NCBI RefSeq assembly: GCF_001440415.1
Contig: NZ_LLYA01000172.1
Span: 1-59,221, forward strand
DNA from: Bradyrhizobium retamae
GTDB taxonomy: Bacteria > Pseudomonadota > Alphaproteobacteria > Rhizobiales > Xanthobacteraceae
DNA: 59,221 bases
Reading direction: 5' to 3'
Part shown: positions 8,136-17,481 of the stretch, piece after piece
How the letters are laid out: every line of letters starts with the position of its first letter
Numbering within the stretch: position 1 is the first letter of the stretch
Position numbers and translations under genes: made by a program
The notes under the pieces: generated by a model
Databases searched by the model: none
What the model was told of the DNA's origin: nothing
The model's input: the letters and a program-made list of their open reading frames with translations, nothing else

Positions 8136-8516
8136 ATGGCAGATAGCGACTTGTTTGAGAGAGGTCTCAAGAAGCGGAGACAGGTGCTCGGCGAGAAGTA
8201 TGTAGATGCGAACCTCGCCGGTTCTGATGATTTCATGATGACGTTTCAACGAGCCGTTACCGAATTGGCCTGGGGTTATGCGTGGAGTCGTCCCGGACTT
8301 GACCAGAAAACCCGGAGTTTATTGACGCTTGGAATTCTCGGGGGGCTCGGCCGCTTTCAAGAGCTTGGAATTTACATAAATGCAGCGCTTGCCAGCGGTG
8401 CAACAGTCGATGAAATTAAAGAGGCGTTGGTTCAGATTACCGTCTACTGCGGCACGCCCGCGGGCCGCCAAGCATTCTTGGCTGCGCACGATGCTCTAAA
8501 GTCTCACACGGATTAA
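8136..8516 (+). CDS. Carboxymuconolactone decarboxylase (CMD) family protein
   Basis: A 126-residue protein starting at the ATG behind GGAGGAA. It has the all-helical CMD pattern: KYVDANLAG near residues 21-29, FQRAVTELAWGYAWSRPGL, QKTRSLLTLGILGGLGR and the final helix EIKEALVQITVYCGTPAGRQ. True 4-carboxymuconolactone decarboxylases act in protocatechuate breakdown, but no other pca gene is nearby. Many stand-alone members have other or unknown roles, so only the family is called. GC is lower than in the neighbours (33 G/C in the first 60 bases), a hint of separate origin. Confidence 0.85.
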   Translation: MADSDLFERGLKKRRQVLGEKYVDANLAGSDDFMMTFQRAVTELAWGYAWSRPGLDQKTRSLLTLGILGGLGRFQELGIYINAALASGATVDEIKEALVQITVYCGTPAGRQAFLAAHDALKSHTD

Positions 8517-8828
8517 TCGCATACGAGATGTGCGTATTGCCGTGATTGCGCATTGTCCGTCACTTTTCGAGCATCCTGCGACGTCCGTTCTGATTCCGCT
8601 ATCGGGGGCAAAGCGGACGTTGTTTTGACAGCCCGTTTCGGTAGCGATTGACCCTAGAGCGGACCTCAGTGATCGCTGCTGCAGGTCAGCGAATGATCAC
8701 TTGCCGTGAGTGCTTTACCGTTGCGGCTAATCAACCTTTAGTACATTCGCATCATTATGCCATGCACAACTGGGGCGTGAGCTATCTGTTTTCGCCCACC
8801 CAAGCGTTTCACGGTGCTAAGGTCGAAC
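8517..8828. repeat. Intergenic repeat debris of the CGGACGT/CGGACAT type
   Basis: ACGTCCG (8581-8587) and CGGACGT (8614-8620) form an inverted pair around TATCGGGGGCAAAG. The word CTAGAGCGGACCT follows at about 8653. The same vocabulary, TCCGnnn...GGGGGTAGAGCGGA, recurs at 9240-9270. No gene is seen in this stretch. Confidence 0.5.
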
Positions 8829-9173
8829 ATGAGTGGGCTCAATATCCTAGGCGTTATTGCAGCAGTTTGGGTATTCACGTTCCTTATCCTGCTTCTACCT
8901 GGCCGCTGGCTCGGTAGTTGGGTCGTCAAGCACACCCCGAATACCTTCGTTGGTATTCTCTTTTGCATCGCATTCGCGAAGCTCTTTGTAGCCTATCTCG
9001 CCGTCGTACTTGTGTTCGCTCGACTGCCCTTCCTGCCTCACGTCAATACAGATGCTGGTTTCGCGATAGCGTTCACGGCGCTGATGTTCTTTGTGCCAGC
9101 GTTCGTCGCACAATTCATGGGTTTCCGTCGCGCGCAGGCGCGAGCGAAACCCACTGGCATTCCGGTGAACTAA
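8829..9173 (+). CDS. Small membrane protein, not recognised
   Basis: A 114-residue protein with three clear hydrophobic segments (about residues 5-24, 36-60 and 74-97) and a basic tail (FRRAQARAKPTG). The ATG at 8829 is preferred to the GTG five codons upstream; the ribosome site (AAGG) is weak. No family is recognised. It lies alone between repeat debris, so it may be a minor accessory gene. The regular spacing of hydrophobic stretches makes coding likely but not certain. Confidence 0.5.
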   Translation: MSGLNILGVIAAVWVFTFLILLLPGRWLGSWVVKHTPNTFVGILFCIAFAKLFVAYLAVVLVFARLPFLPHVNTDAGFAIAFTALMFFVPAFVAQFMGFRRAQARAKPTGIPVN

Positions 9174-9179
9174 GCGGGT

Positions 9180-9270
9180 ACTCGGGGGACGCAAATGCCA
9201 GCTTTTGGCACCTCTCGGACATGCCGACCACGCTCCAGAATGTCCGTTGTTGGGGGTAGAGCGGAAGGGC
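9180..9270. repeat. Dispersed intergenic repeat, CGGACAT/AATGTCCG type
   Basis: TCGGACATGCCG at about 9217 and AATGTCCG at about 9239 face each other, followed by GGGGGTAGAGCGGAAG. The CAGCTTTTGGCAC word just before is also typical of this kind of sequence in Bradyrhizobium-like genomes (recall, not checked). The same words occur near 8581-8660. Confidence 0.5.
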
Positions 9271-10260
9271 CAGAGGCGCGGGTCGAAGTCAGTTTTTGAC
9301 CCGGAACGGCCGACAAGCGGTCGCGCCCATAACCTCGTGGCAAGCATAGAGGTTGGCAGCTCTGGGGGGAGGCGCGGAAGAGCGATCGACAGCCCTATCC
9401 GGGCCGACGGCCGACGATCGCATTGGCGTGCGCCTCGATCGAGACACGCCCACTCGCCTCGATAGGCACCCGCTCACGAACCCGAGACTTGAGTTGCGTC
9501 ACGTCGGCTGTCGCCATCGTTGTGAGCATCGGAGCGAGATTGGGCGCCGCGATTTTTTGGCGTTCGTTTGGCGGTAGTCGCGCATCGCAGCGCTAGATTT
9601 GCGCGACTGTGAATGCGGCCTTCAATTACAAGGCTGCTTGCCAGAGAGCGAGTGCGACACCGCACCATGGTCACCGATTGCAAGGCCGGACGACCACCCA
9701 CCTTAACATGAGCGATGACGAGCTTGATTGCCTGCTCGGTGCCGTAGCCGATGCGTTGCAGCCGGTAAAAGCACGGCGTGGACGGCGACGAGGAGTCAAA
9801 CGGACTTTATCCAAACGGACAAACCTCGCCACTGCGTTCGAATTGCCGTGGCGCTTCTTCGGCTCAGAAGTGACCATCGGCGACGATCGTGGCGGAGATC
9901 TCGTCGCGAATTCCGTTCGCTTCAAAAGATTGGATAGGAAAAGCTTGTCGGCACTCTCAACAGTGAGCACAGCACCTGAAGAACGTTCGACGATGCTTTC
10001 TCGCAAGATCTCGAACGTGTATGGTGACACCGATTATGCCGGCGAGCGCAGTCGATGATCGGTGGGAAGCTTGGTGATTATTTCGCGCGGAATGCGAGGC
10101 GTCCGGGCGCAGATTCATTAGCACGACTTATGCCGGGCGTTGTTACTTCCAATTTTACAAGCTGAGTTCTCTCCCGTTACCTGCACGCATCGACGCGGCT
10201 GCGAAAGCGAAGCGGTCGGACGCAAACGCTGGGTCCATTAACACGGGGGCGGAGAATATT
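9271..10260. other. Gene-poor stretch with a possible coding remnant
   Basis: Roughly 1 kb with no confident gene. On the minus strand, 9594 down to the stop at 9395 reads as a protein-like 63-residue frame (for example NERQKIAAPNLAPMLTTMA and ASGRVSIEAHANAIVGRRPG) but is closed at both ends by stops and has no start near its beginning, so it looks like the tail of a lost gene. A plus frame from 9708 begins MSDDELDCLLGAVADALQP but soon loses protein-like character. The last 200 bases should hold the promoter of the downstream importer. Confidence 0.35.
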
Positions 10261-11607
10261 ATGTCTGAAGCTGACAAGGCGGATTGCAAGGCATCTTCGG
10301 TGAAGCGTTCGACAGAGAAGAAAGGCCTGTCCAGGCGCTCTCTTCTCAAGGCGAGCGCCGCTGTAGCGGGGACCGCGATCGGCTCCGATGTCGTCCGTGG
10401 CTTTCCCACGATCTGGGCGCAGGAGATCAAGGACATCGAACTACGCCATGTCGGCGTGTCCTATTCGGTGGTCAAGGCGATCGGCGACCAGGCGGCCAAG
10501 GACCTCGGCTTCAAGGTGACGATGCAGAACCTGGATACATCAGCGGCGATTAACCGTTTCATCAGCCAACCCGACTCTGTCGACATTGCCGACCTCGAGG
10601 GGTGGCAAGCCAAGCTGGCGGCGAAGCGCTCGGTAATCCAGGGCATCGAGGTCAAGAAGATCAAGGAATTCGACAATATTCTGCCCATATTCACCAAGGG
10701 AGAGATCGACGGCCACAAGATTCCGCGCCAAGGCATTTCACCCTACGAGGCAATGTATATCGCCAAGCCGAACGCGACCGATCTGCATGACGGCGTCACT
10801 GAATGGGCGACCTTCCTGCCACAGGTCTACAACGCCGATTCGATCGGTTATCGCCCGGATCTCGTCGGGCACGAGGTCACCGAGTGGAAGGACTTGATCG
10901 ACCCGAAATTCAAGGGCAAAGCCGCCATCCTCGACGTTCCCGCCATAGGCATCATGGATGCCGCCCTGTGTTTCGAAAGCGCCGGCCTGATCAAATACGG
11001 TAACAAGGGCAACATGACCAAGCAGGAGATCGACTTCACCTGCGAAAAGTTGATCGAGTTGAAGAAGGCTGGGCAGTTCCGCGCTACGTGGACTACCTTC
11101 GATCAGTCTGTCCAGCTCATGGCAGCCGGCGAGGTGGTGATCCAGTCGATGTGGTCGCCGGCGGTCGCCGCGGTGCGGGTCAAGGAAATTCCATGCGTCT
11201 ATGCGCCGGTCAACGTCAAGAACGGCAAGGAAGGCTATCGCGGCTGGTGCAACGGCATGGGTTTGATGAAGCATTTGTCGGGCAAGAAGCTCGACGCCGC
11301 CTATGAGTATCTCAACTGGTACCTTTCGGGCTGGCAGGCCGGCTTCGTCGGACGCTACGGCTATTACAGCCCGGTGCCATCGACGGCGAAGAAGTTCCTG
11401 ACTGCGGCTGAGTGGGACTTCTGGTACGACGGCAAGCCGGCTCCGTCCGTCATCAACGATCCCTACGGCGTGCCGATGGAAAAAGCCGGCACCAAGCGGG
11501 ACGGCGGCTCGTTCCTGGATCGCGTCAAGAATATCTCCTGCTGGAACACCCTGATGGACGAAGCCGCTTACATGAACAAGCGGTGGAATGACTTCAAGGT
11601 CGCTTGA
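10261..11607 (+). CDS. Polyamine-type ABC transporter substrate-binding protein, Tat-exported
   Basis: A 448-residue extracellular solute-binding protein of the PotD/family-1-like group. GGAG stands six bases before the ATG. Residues 24-30 read SRRSLLK followed by a hydrophobic stretch, a twin-arginine signal, so it is probably folded before export. The mature part has the PotD-like features WATFLPQVYNADSIGY and SMWSPAVAAVRVKEIP, and a C-terminal NTLMDEAAYMNKRWNDF. It is followed by two PotB/PotC-like permeases and a PotA-like ATPase. The ligand need not be a polyamine: the adjacent molybdenum hydroxylase and amidase point to a nitrogenous heterocycle or amide (inference). Confidence 0.9.
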   Translation: MSEADKADCKASSVKRSTEKKGLSRRSLLKASAAVAGTAIGSDVVRGFPTIWAQEIKDIELRHVGVSYSVVKAIGDQAAKDLGFKVTMQNLDTSAAINRFISQPDSVDIADLEGWQAKLAAKRSVIQGIEVKKIKEFDNILPIFTKGEIDGHKIPRQGISPYEAMYIAKPNATDLHDGVTEWATFLPQVYNADSIGYRPDLVGHEVTEWKDLIDPKFKGKAAILDVPAIGIMDAALCFESAGLIKYGNKGNMTKQEIDFTCEKLIELKKAGQFRATWTTFDQSVQLMAAGEVVIQSMWSPAVAAVRVKEIPCVYAPVNVKNGKEGYRGWCNGMGLMKHLSGKKLDAAYEYLNWYLSGWQAGFVGRYGYYSPVPSTAKKFLTAAEWDFWYDGKPAPSVINDPYGVPMEKAGTKRDGGSFLDRVKNISCWNTLMDEAAYMNKRWNDFKVA

Positions 11608-11698
11608 TCCGAAATTGGGTGTGCCGGTGCGCTACCCGCATTGGCACGCTGAATGCACAACTCCGAGCCATCGGAAAAATCGGGGCAGGCTACACGCG

Positions 11699-12559
11699 AT
11701 GTCGCGACAAAGTTGGGTTGCATGGCTGTACGTGACACCGCTGATGCTGGTGCTCGTGCCGTTCTTTCTGATCCCGATTCTCGTGGTCCTCGTCGCGAGC
11801 GTCCTTGAGACTGATGGCTTCGGTGGCCTAATCCCGACCTTTACGCTGGCGAACTACGTCGGTGTGCTGACTTCGGCGCAGACTTTCCATCTCTATGCGG
11901 CGACGCTGAAGTTCACCGCATTGACATGGTTCTTCACGCTCGTGATCGGCTTTCTCGTCGCTTATTTCTTGGTGTTTCACGTCAAGAACCAGTTGCTGGC
12001 GATCAGTCTGTTCCTGATCTGCACGGTGCCGTTCTGGACCTCCAACATCATTCGGATGATTTCCTGGATCCCGTTGCTCGGGAAGGAAGGATTGGTCAAT
12101 TCGGCGTTGCTCGGAACGGGGATTATCCGCGAGCCACTTGAAGTGCTGCTCTATTCCAGCGTTGCGGTGGTCATCGCCTATGTCCACCAATTGACCATCT
12201 TCATGGTGGTTCCGATCTTCAACTCGATGGCCCGCATCGACAAGCGAGTGGTCGAGGCCGCGCTCGATTCCGGAGCAAGCCGCCTTGATGTCATGCGTCT
12301 GATCATCATTCCGATGTCGAAGAGCGGCATCGCGCTCGGATCAATCTTCGTCGTCTCGATCGTGATGGGAGACTTTTTCGTCGTCAAGGTGATGTCAGGC
12401 GGCGGCTCCGCCTCGGTCGTCAGCGCGTTCTATGAAAACGTCGGCGTTCTGCAATACCCGATCGCCGCGGCCAGCGCGGTGCTGCTGACGGTCATCCTCA
12501 TCGTCGTCATTTCCCTCATTCTGCGCGCGGTCGATATCCGCCGGGAAATCACGCAATGA
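11699..12559 (+). CDS. Polyamine-type ABC permease, PotB-like
   Basis: A 286-residue inner-membrane protein. The ATG at 11699 is chosen because translation from the earlier in-frame start at 11588 would overlap the binding protein and give a polar leader. It has six hydrophobic segments and the coupling motif EAALDSGASRLDVMRLIIIP facing the ATPase. The stretch CTVPFWTSNIIRMISWIPLL is characteristic of the PotB branch. It overlaps the next permease by ATGA. Confidence 0.92.
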   Translation: MSRQSWVAWLYVTPLMLVLVPFFLIPILVVLVASVLETDGFGGLIPTFTLANYVGVLTSAQTFHLYAATLKFTALTWFFTLVIGFLVAYFLVFHVKNQLLAISLFLICTVPFWTSNIIRMISWIPLLGKEGLVNSALLGTGIIREPLEVLLYSSVAVVIAYVHQLTIFMVVPIFNSMARIDKRVVEAALDSGASRLDVMRLIIIPMSKSGIALGSIFVVSIVMGDFFVVKVMSGGGSASVVSAFYENVGVLQYPIAAASAVLLTVILIVVISLILRAVDIRREITQ

Positions 12560-13449
12560 CGGCTGTTCTCGAAAGGCTCGATGTCCCGATGGTGAAATCC
12601 CGCCGCCACGCCGCGGCTCCACGAAGCGACCGCCGACCCTGGACGTTCTATGCACTGGCGACCGTGTTCACGCTGTATGTCGCAGCGCTCTACGGGCCGA
12701 TGATCTGCATCTACATTCTTTCGTTCCAGGATGTTCGTGGCGGCCTCGTGTTTCCGATGAAGGGGCACTCGTTGCACTGGTTTGTCGATCTCTTCACCCA
12801 GGTCCGCACCGGGGACGTCAAGGGCTCGTTCGACCGATCGATCAAGCTCGCTGTGCTCGTCACCGTCATTACGCTGGTGGTCTCGTTCATGGCGGGGCTG
12901 GCCTTCCGCCGCCGGTTCTTCGGAGACATGTTCGTGTTCTACCTGATGATCGGCAGCCTGGTCGCGCCCGGCCTCGTGCTCGGCATCGGCATCGGGCTGC
13001 TGTTCCAGTGGCTGGGGATCAACGCGAGCTGGTACACCTCGGCGCTGGGTGCGCAACTGTCCTGGACGCTTCCGTTCGGCGTGCTCGTGATGTTCGCAGT
13101 GATGTCCCGCTTCGATAGCGCCTGGCAGGAAGCTGCGCGCGATCTCGGCGCGAGCCGCTGGCAGACCATCAGGCTGGTTGTGATTCCGATCCTCGCGCCG
13201 GGTCTCGTTGCCGTCGCCCTGTTCGGTTTCACGCTCTCTTATGACGAATTCGCCCGCTCGCTGCAGACGGCCGGATCGCTCAACACGCTGCCACTCGAGA
13301 TCTGGAGCATGACGCTCAACGTGACGTCGCCCTCGCTATATGCGTTGGGCACGGTTACCACCATCGTCTCCTTCGTCGCGATCGGCGTCAGTATCGGCGC
13401 CATCGTCCTGATCAACCGGCGCCGCGGCACCGGTCCAGCAAGCCATTGA
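12556..13449 (+). CDS. Polyamine-type ABC permease, PotC-like
   Basis: A 297-residue permease that should form the channel with the PotB-like subunit. The first ~35 residues are polar and basic, then six membrane segments follow. The coupling loop reads QEAARDLGASRWQTIRLVVI, and FTLSYDEFARSLQTAG near residue 225 matches the PotC pattern. The start overlaps the previous stop (ATGA). Confidence 0.92.
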   Translation: MTAVLERLDVPMVKSRRHAAAPRSDRRPWTFYALATVFTLYVAALYGPMICIYILSFQDVRGGLVFPMKGHSLHWFVDLFTQVRTGDVKGSFDRSIKLAVLVTVITLVVSFMAGLAFRRRFFGDMFVFYLMIGSLVAPGLVLGIGIGLLFQWLGINASWYTSALGAQLSWTLPFGVLVMFAVMSRFDSAWQEAARDLGASRWQTIRLVVIPILAPGLVAVALFGFTLSYDEFARSLQTAGSLNTLPLEIWSMTLNVTSPSLYALGTVTTIVSFVAIGVSIGAIVLINRRRGTGPASH

Positions 13450-13460
13450 GGAGTTCAGGC

Positions 13461-14567
13461 ATGCGTCCCGGTCGCGGCGATATCGAACTGGCAGGTCTCT
13501 GCAAGAGCTACGACGGCGTCACGAACGTCGTGGATGGCGTCAATCTGAAGATACCGGATGGCGCTTATTGCTGCTTCCTTGGGCCGTCGGGCTGCGGCAA
13601 GACCACGATTTTGCGGATGATCGCGGGGCATGAAGACCCGACCGTCGGCGAGATCGTGATCGGCGGCGAGAACGTAGTCGGTCTCGCGCCGGTCGAGCGC
13701 CGCACGGCCATGATGTTTCAGTCCTACGCGCTGTTTCCGCATTTGACCGTCAGGGACAATATCGCGTTTGCGCTGCGGGTGCGTGGCCAGTCGAGGTTGG
13801 AGCGTTACAGGGCCGTCGATCTGATGATGGAGAAGGTCCGGCTGACCGAACTGGCCGACCGCTTGCCTGCCAATTTGTCCGGTGGCCAGCAGCAGCGCGT
13901 GGCGTTGGCGCGCGCGGCGATCACGGAGCCACGGGTGCTGCTGCTGGACGAGCCGCTGTCGGCGCTGGACGAGCAACTACGCGTGCGGATGCGCCAGGAG
14001 CTGCGGCGGATGCAGCGCGAGCTGGGCATCACCTTCGTCCACGTCACGCACACCCAGCTCGAGGCCATCGCACTCGCGGATATCGTTGTCGTGATGGAGA
14101 AAGGCAAGATCAAGCAATCCGGCCCGGCGCGCGATGTCTACGCCTATCCGTGCGATCGCTACGTGGCGGAATTTCTCGGTGGGCAGAACGTCTTGTCGGG
14201 CAAAGTCGAGAAAGTTGGCTCCGATCACCTGGTGATATCGCAACCCCACCGGGCCGGCATTCACGTTGGTGTGCACCCGGACCGACGGGTCGGCATCGGC
14301 GACCGAATCGATCTAGCGGTACGGCGCGACGATATCGAGCTGATGCGCGCGACTTCGGGTGAACCGGGCGGCGGCGCGACGGCGTTGCCCAGCCGCGTGC
14401 TGGCGATCGAGTATCAAGGATCCTTCGTCAAGGTGATGCTGGACACGATCCCCGACGAGGAATTCATCGCCTACGTCCCGGAACGAACGTTCTTCCAGGA
14501 CCCGTTCAATGTCGGCGATGTCCTGCTGGCCACTTGGTCGGCGGGACGCGCCCGCGTTCTTGCCTGA
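13461..14567 (+). CDS. Polyamine-type ABC ATPase, PotA-like
   Basis: A 368-residue ATPase. The ATG at 13461 follows GAGG at the right distance; a TTG at 13446 overlapping the previous stop is less likely. Walker A GPSGCGKT is at residues 41-48, the signature is LSGGQQQR, Walker B LLLDEPLSAL and switch VTHTQLEA. A C-terminal regulatory TOBE domain (about residues 240-368) is present, as in PotA/CysA-type ATPases. It completes the importer that begins at 10.3 kb. Confidence 0.93.
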   Translation: MRPGRGDIELAGLCKSYDGVTNVVDGVNLKIPDGAYCCFLGPSGCGKTTILRMIAGHEDPTVGEIVIGGENVVGLAPVERRTAMMFQSYALFPHLTVRDNIAFALRVRGQSRLERYRAVDLMMEKVRLTELADRLPANLSGGQQQRVALARAAITEPRVLLLDEPLSALDEQLRVRMRQELRRMQRELGITFVHVTHTQLEAIALADIVVVMEKGKIKQSGPARDVYAYPCDRYVAEFLGGQNVLSGKVEKVGSDHLVISQPHRAGIHVGVHPDRRVGIGDRIDLAVRRDDIELMRATSGEPGGGATALPSRVLAIEYQGSFVKVMLDTIPDEEFIAYVPERTFFQDPFNVGDVLLATWSAGRARVLA

Positions 14568-14593
14568 AGTCTCCCACAGCCCTGGAGGTCACG

Positions 14594-15082
14594 ATGATCA
14601 TCAAGTTCACGCTCAACGGCCGGTCCCGCAAGGTGGATGTCGAGCCCGCGACGCCGGTCACCGATTTGCTTCGCGAGACGCTGAATCTGACTGGTACGCA
14701 TGTCGGATGCGACACCAGCCAGTGCGGTGCCTGCACAGTGCTGTTCAATGGCGATGCCGTGAAGAGCTGCACGTTGCTCGCGCCGAGTCTTGATGGGGCT
14801 GCGTTGACGACGATCGAGGGATTGTCGGGATCATCAGGTTCGAACCGGCTGCATCCGATGCAGGAGGCGTTTCACGAGAACCACGGCCTGCAATGCGGCT
14901 TCTGCACGCCCGGCATGGTGATGACAGCGGTTGCCCTGGTGACAAGGAATCCGGCGCCAACTGAAGCGGAAGTACGTCACGGCCTGGAAGGAAACCTGTG
15001 CCGCTGCACTGGATATCAGAACATCGTCGCATCGGTCATGGCCGGTGCGGTTGCTATGAACGAGCCGGCGATCGGAGAGTGA
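14594..15082 (+). CDS. Molybdenum hydroxylase small subunit, two [2Fe-2S] clusters
   Basis: A 162-residue iron-sulfur subunit of the xanthine dehydrogenase/CO dehydrogenase (CoxS-like) family. The start follows GGAGGTC. Ligands to the plant-type cluster are C39, C44, C47 and C59; the second cluster uses C101, C104, C136 and C138 (CGFCTPGM and CRCTGYQ). All eight cysteines are present. It passes electrons from the molybdenum centre to FAD. It is 26 bases from the importer ATPase and 2 bases from the large subunit, so importer and enzyme form one transcription unit. Confidence 0.95.
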   Translation: MIIKFTLNGRSRKVDVEPATPVTDLLRETLNLTGTHVGCDTSQCGACTVLFNGDAVKSCTLLAPSLDGAALTTIEGLSGSSGSNRLHPMQEAFHENHGLQCGFCTPGMVMTAVALVTRNPAPTEAEVRHGLEGNLCRCTGYQNIVASVMAGAVAMNEPAIGE

Positions 15083-15084
15083 AC

Positions 15085-17472
15085 ATGTCGAACATCATCG
15101 GAATCGGCAAGGCGCCGCGTCGCAAGGAAGATTTCCGCTTTCTGACCGGACGCGGCAACTATGTCGCCGACGTGAAACGGCCGGACATGGTTTTCGGCGT
15201 GTTCGTTCGGTCGCCGCATGCGCATGCGGTTATTCGAGGCATCGACAAGACGGAAGCGCTGGCGTTGCCGGGCGTGCAGGCCATTCTCACCGGCGAGGAC
15301 GTCGCGGCCGACGGCTTGGGATCGCTACCCTGCGGTTGGGGCATTCATGGCGCCGACGGTCTTCCGATGAAGGAGCCGCCGTTCCCAATGTTGGCGCAGG
15401 GCAAGGTGCGCTTCGTTGGCGACATGATAGCATTTGTCGTCGCCGATACGCTGAGGGAAGCGCGCGCCGCCGCCGAGTGCCTCGCCGTCGATTATGAGGT
15501 TCTGCCGCCGGTGGTCGGTGTTCTCGAGGCCGTTCGATCGGATGCGCCGCTGCTGTTCGACGACGTGCCGAACAACCTCTGCTGCGATTGGGAACTGGGG
15601 GACAAGGCCGCTGTCACCGCTGCTTTCCGGAAAGCGGCACATGTCGCCCGTCTTAGCCTTGTCAACAATCGCCTGATCGGCAATCCGATGGAACCGCGCG
15701 CGGCGATTGCCGAATATAATCGGGGCAGGGATCACTACACGCTTTGGACGACGAGCCAGTTTCCCCACGTGGTGCGCTTTCTGATGGCCGCACTGGTGCT
15801 CAAGCTGCCGGAGCAGAAAGTGCGGGTGGTGGCGCCCGATGTCGGCGGCGGCTTTGGCGTCAAGCAGTTCCACTATGGCGAGGAAGCCGTCATCACCTGG
15901 GCTGCCAAAAAGGTGGAGCGGCCGATCAAGTGGGTGGCCGATCGGTCGGAAGGCTTTGTCTCGGATCGCCATGGCCGCGATCACGTGACGGAAGCCGAGC
16001 TGGCGCTCGACGAAAACGGAAAGTTCCTGGCCTTCAAGGTGACAACGCTGGCCAATATGGGTGGTTATCTGTCGACCTTCGGACCCAACATTCCGACAAA
16101 CCTGTACGGGCCGCTGCTCAGTGGCGTCTACACCACGCCGGCGATTTACTGCAACGTCAAGGTGGTCTTCACCAACACCGTCCCGGTTGATGCCTATCGC
16201 GGCGCCGGGCGGCCGGAGGCAACCTTTGTGCTTGAGCGTATCGTTGACGTAGCGGCAGCCGAGATGAAGATCGATCGGGTCGAACTGCGCCGGCGCAACA
16301 TGATCGCACGGGACGCGTATCCCTACCAGACGCCGGTGCTGGTGGAATACGATTCAGGCGATCCGCTCGGTTGCCTCGAGGGCGCATTGACGGCAGCCGA
16401 CGCCGCCGGCTTCAGCGCGCGCAAGGCGGCTTCGGAACGGGCCGGAAAATTCCGGGGGCTCGGCTTCTCCACCTACGTCGAAGCGTGCGGTCTGGCGCCG
16501 TCGCGCTTTGCCGGACGCCTCGGCGCCCGTGGCGGACTCTATGAAAGCGCGACTGTTCGCGTCCATCCGACCGGACAAGTCACCGTGCTGATCGGCACCC
16601 ACAATCATGGCCAGGGCCATGAGACGACATTCGCGCAAATCGTGTCGGACAAACTCGGCGTGCCCTTCGACGGCGTCGACATCGTCTTTGGCGATACGGA
16701 CAGGGTCCAGTTCGGCATGGGCACCTATGGCTCGCGCTCACTCGTGGTTGGCGGTGCTGCGCTCTCGAAGGCCAGCGACAAAGTGATCGTGAAGGGCAAG
16801 AAGATCGCAGCACATCTGCTCGAGGCGGGCGAGCACGATATCCAGTTTGAGGCCGGAGTGTTTTCCGTTGCCGGTACCGACCGCAGCAAGTCGTTTGCGG
16901 AAATCGCGGGCGCTGCCTACGTACCGCATAATTATCCGCTCGAGGTTCTAGAGCCGGGCCTGGAGGAGCAGGCCTATTACGATCCGATCAACTTCACCTA
17001 TCCCGGCGGCTGCCACATTGCCGAAATCGAAATCGATCCCGAAACCGGCACCGTGACGCTGGAGAAGTATACCGCGGTCGACGACGTCGGCACCGTTATC
17101 AATCCGATGATCGTCGCGGGGCAGTTGCACGGCGGTATCGTTCAGGGCGTCGGTCAGGCGCTGTTCGAGAATGCCGTCTATGACGAGGTCTCGGGCCAGC
17201 TCCTGTCCGGCTCATTCATGGACTACTGCATGCCGCGCGCCGATCATCTTCCCAACATGACGGTCGAGACCCATTCCACGCTCTGCACGCACACGCCCAT
17301 GGGCGTGAAGGGGTGCGGGGAGGTTGGCACGATCGGGTCACCCGCTGCAGTCATCAACGCCGTCGTCGACGCGCTCTCGCATCTCGGCATTCATCACGTC
17401 GACATGCCTGCGACGCCCAACCGGATCTGGCGCATCATTCAAAATGCCGCAATGCAGCAGGCCGCAGAATAG
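15085..17472 (+). CDS. Molybdenum hydroxylase large (molybdopterin) subunit
   Basis: A 795-residue catalytic subunit. The cofactor and active-site loops are in order: VAPDVGGGFGVKQ (about 252-264), AYRGAGRPE (about 369-377), GTHNHGQGHETTFAQI (about 505-520) and the catalytic Glu in VKGCGEVGTIG (about 740-750). The loop at 369 has AYRGAGR rather than the Cys-containing AYxCSFR of true aerobic CO dehydrogenases, so a CO-oxidising role is not supported. Related enzymes hydroxylate N-heterocycles or aldehydes with water as oxygen donor. The neighbouring amidase and importer suggest an N-heteroaromatic or lactam substrate; this is inference. Confidence 0.93.
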   Translation: MSNIIGIGKAPRRKEDFRFLTGRGNYVADVKRPDMVFGVFVRSPHAHAVIRGIDKTEALALPGVQAILTGEDVAADGLGSLPCGWGIHGADGLPMKEPPFPMLAQGKVRFVGDMIAFVVADTLREARAAAECLAVDYEVLPPVVGVLEAVRSDAPLLFDDVPNNLCCDWELGDKAAVTAAFRKAAHVARLSLVNNRLIGNPMEPRAAIAEYNRGRDHYTLWTTSQFPHVVRFLMAALVLKLPEQKVRVVAPDVGGGFGVKQFHYGEEAVITWAAKKVERPIKWVADRSEGFVSDRHGRDHVTEAELALDENGKFLAFKVTTLANMGGYLSTFGPNIPTNLYGPLLSGVYTTPAIYCNVKVVFTNTVPVDAYRGAGRPEATFVLERIVDVAAAEMKIDRVELRRRNMIARDAYPYQTPVLVEYDSGDPLGCLEGALTAADAAGFSARKAASERAGKFRGLGFSTYVEACGLAPSRFAGRLGARGGLYESATVRVHPTGQVTVLIGTHNHGQGHETTFAQIVSDKLGVPFDGVDIVFGDTDRVQFGMGTYGSRSLVVGGAALSKASDKVIVKGKKIAAHLLEAGEHDIQFEAGVFSVAGTDRSKSFAEIAGAAYVPHNYPLEVLEPGLEEQAYYDPINFTYPGGCHIAEIEIDPETGTVTLEKYTAVDDVGTVINPMIVAGQLHGGIVQGVGQALFENAVYDEVSGQLLSGSFMDYCMPRADHLPNMTVETHSTLCTHTPMGVKGCGEVGTIGSPAAVINAVVDALSHLGIHHVDMPATPNRIWRIIQNAAMQQAAE

Positions 17473-17481
17473 GAGAATGAG

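Noticed and set aside
9609..10058. 149-residue plus-strand frame in the gene-poor zone
   Set aside because: Starts plausibly (MSDDELDCLLGAV) but soon becomes Arg-rich with no family signal; kept only as a note.
10072..10086. Possible sigma-54 promoter before the polyamine-type importer
   Set aside because: GG and GC are ten bases apart but the -12 box reads TTCGC rather than TTGC and the -24 box lacks TGGC.
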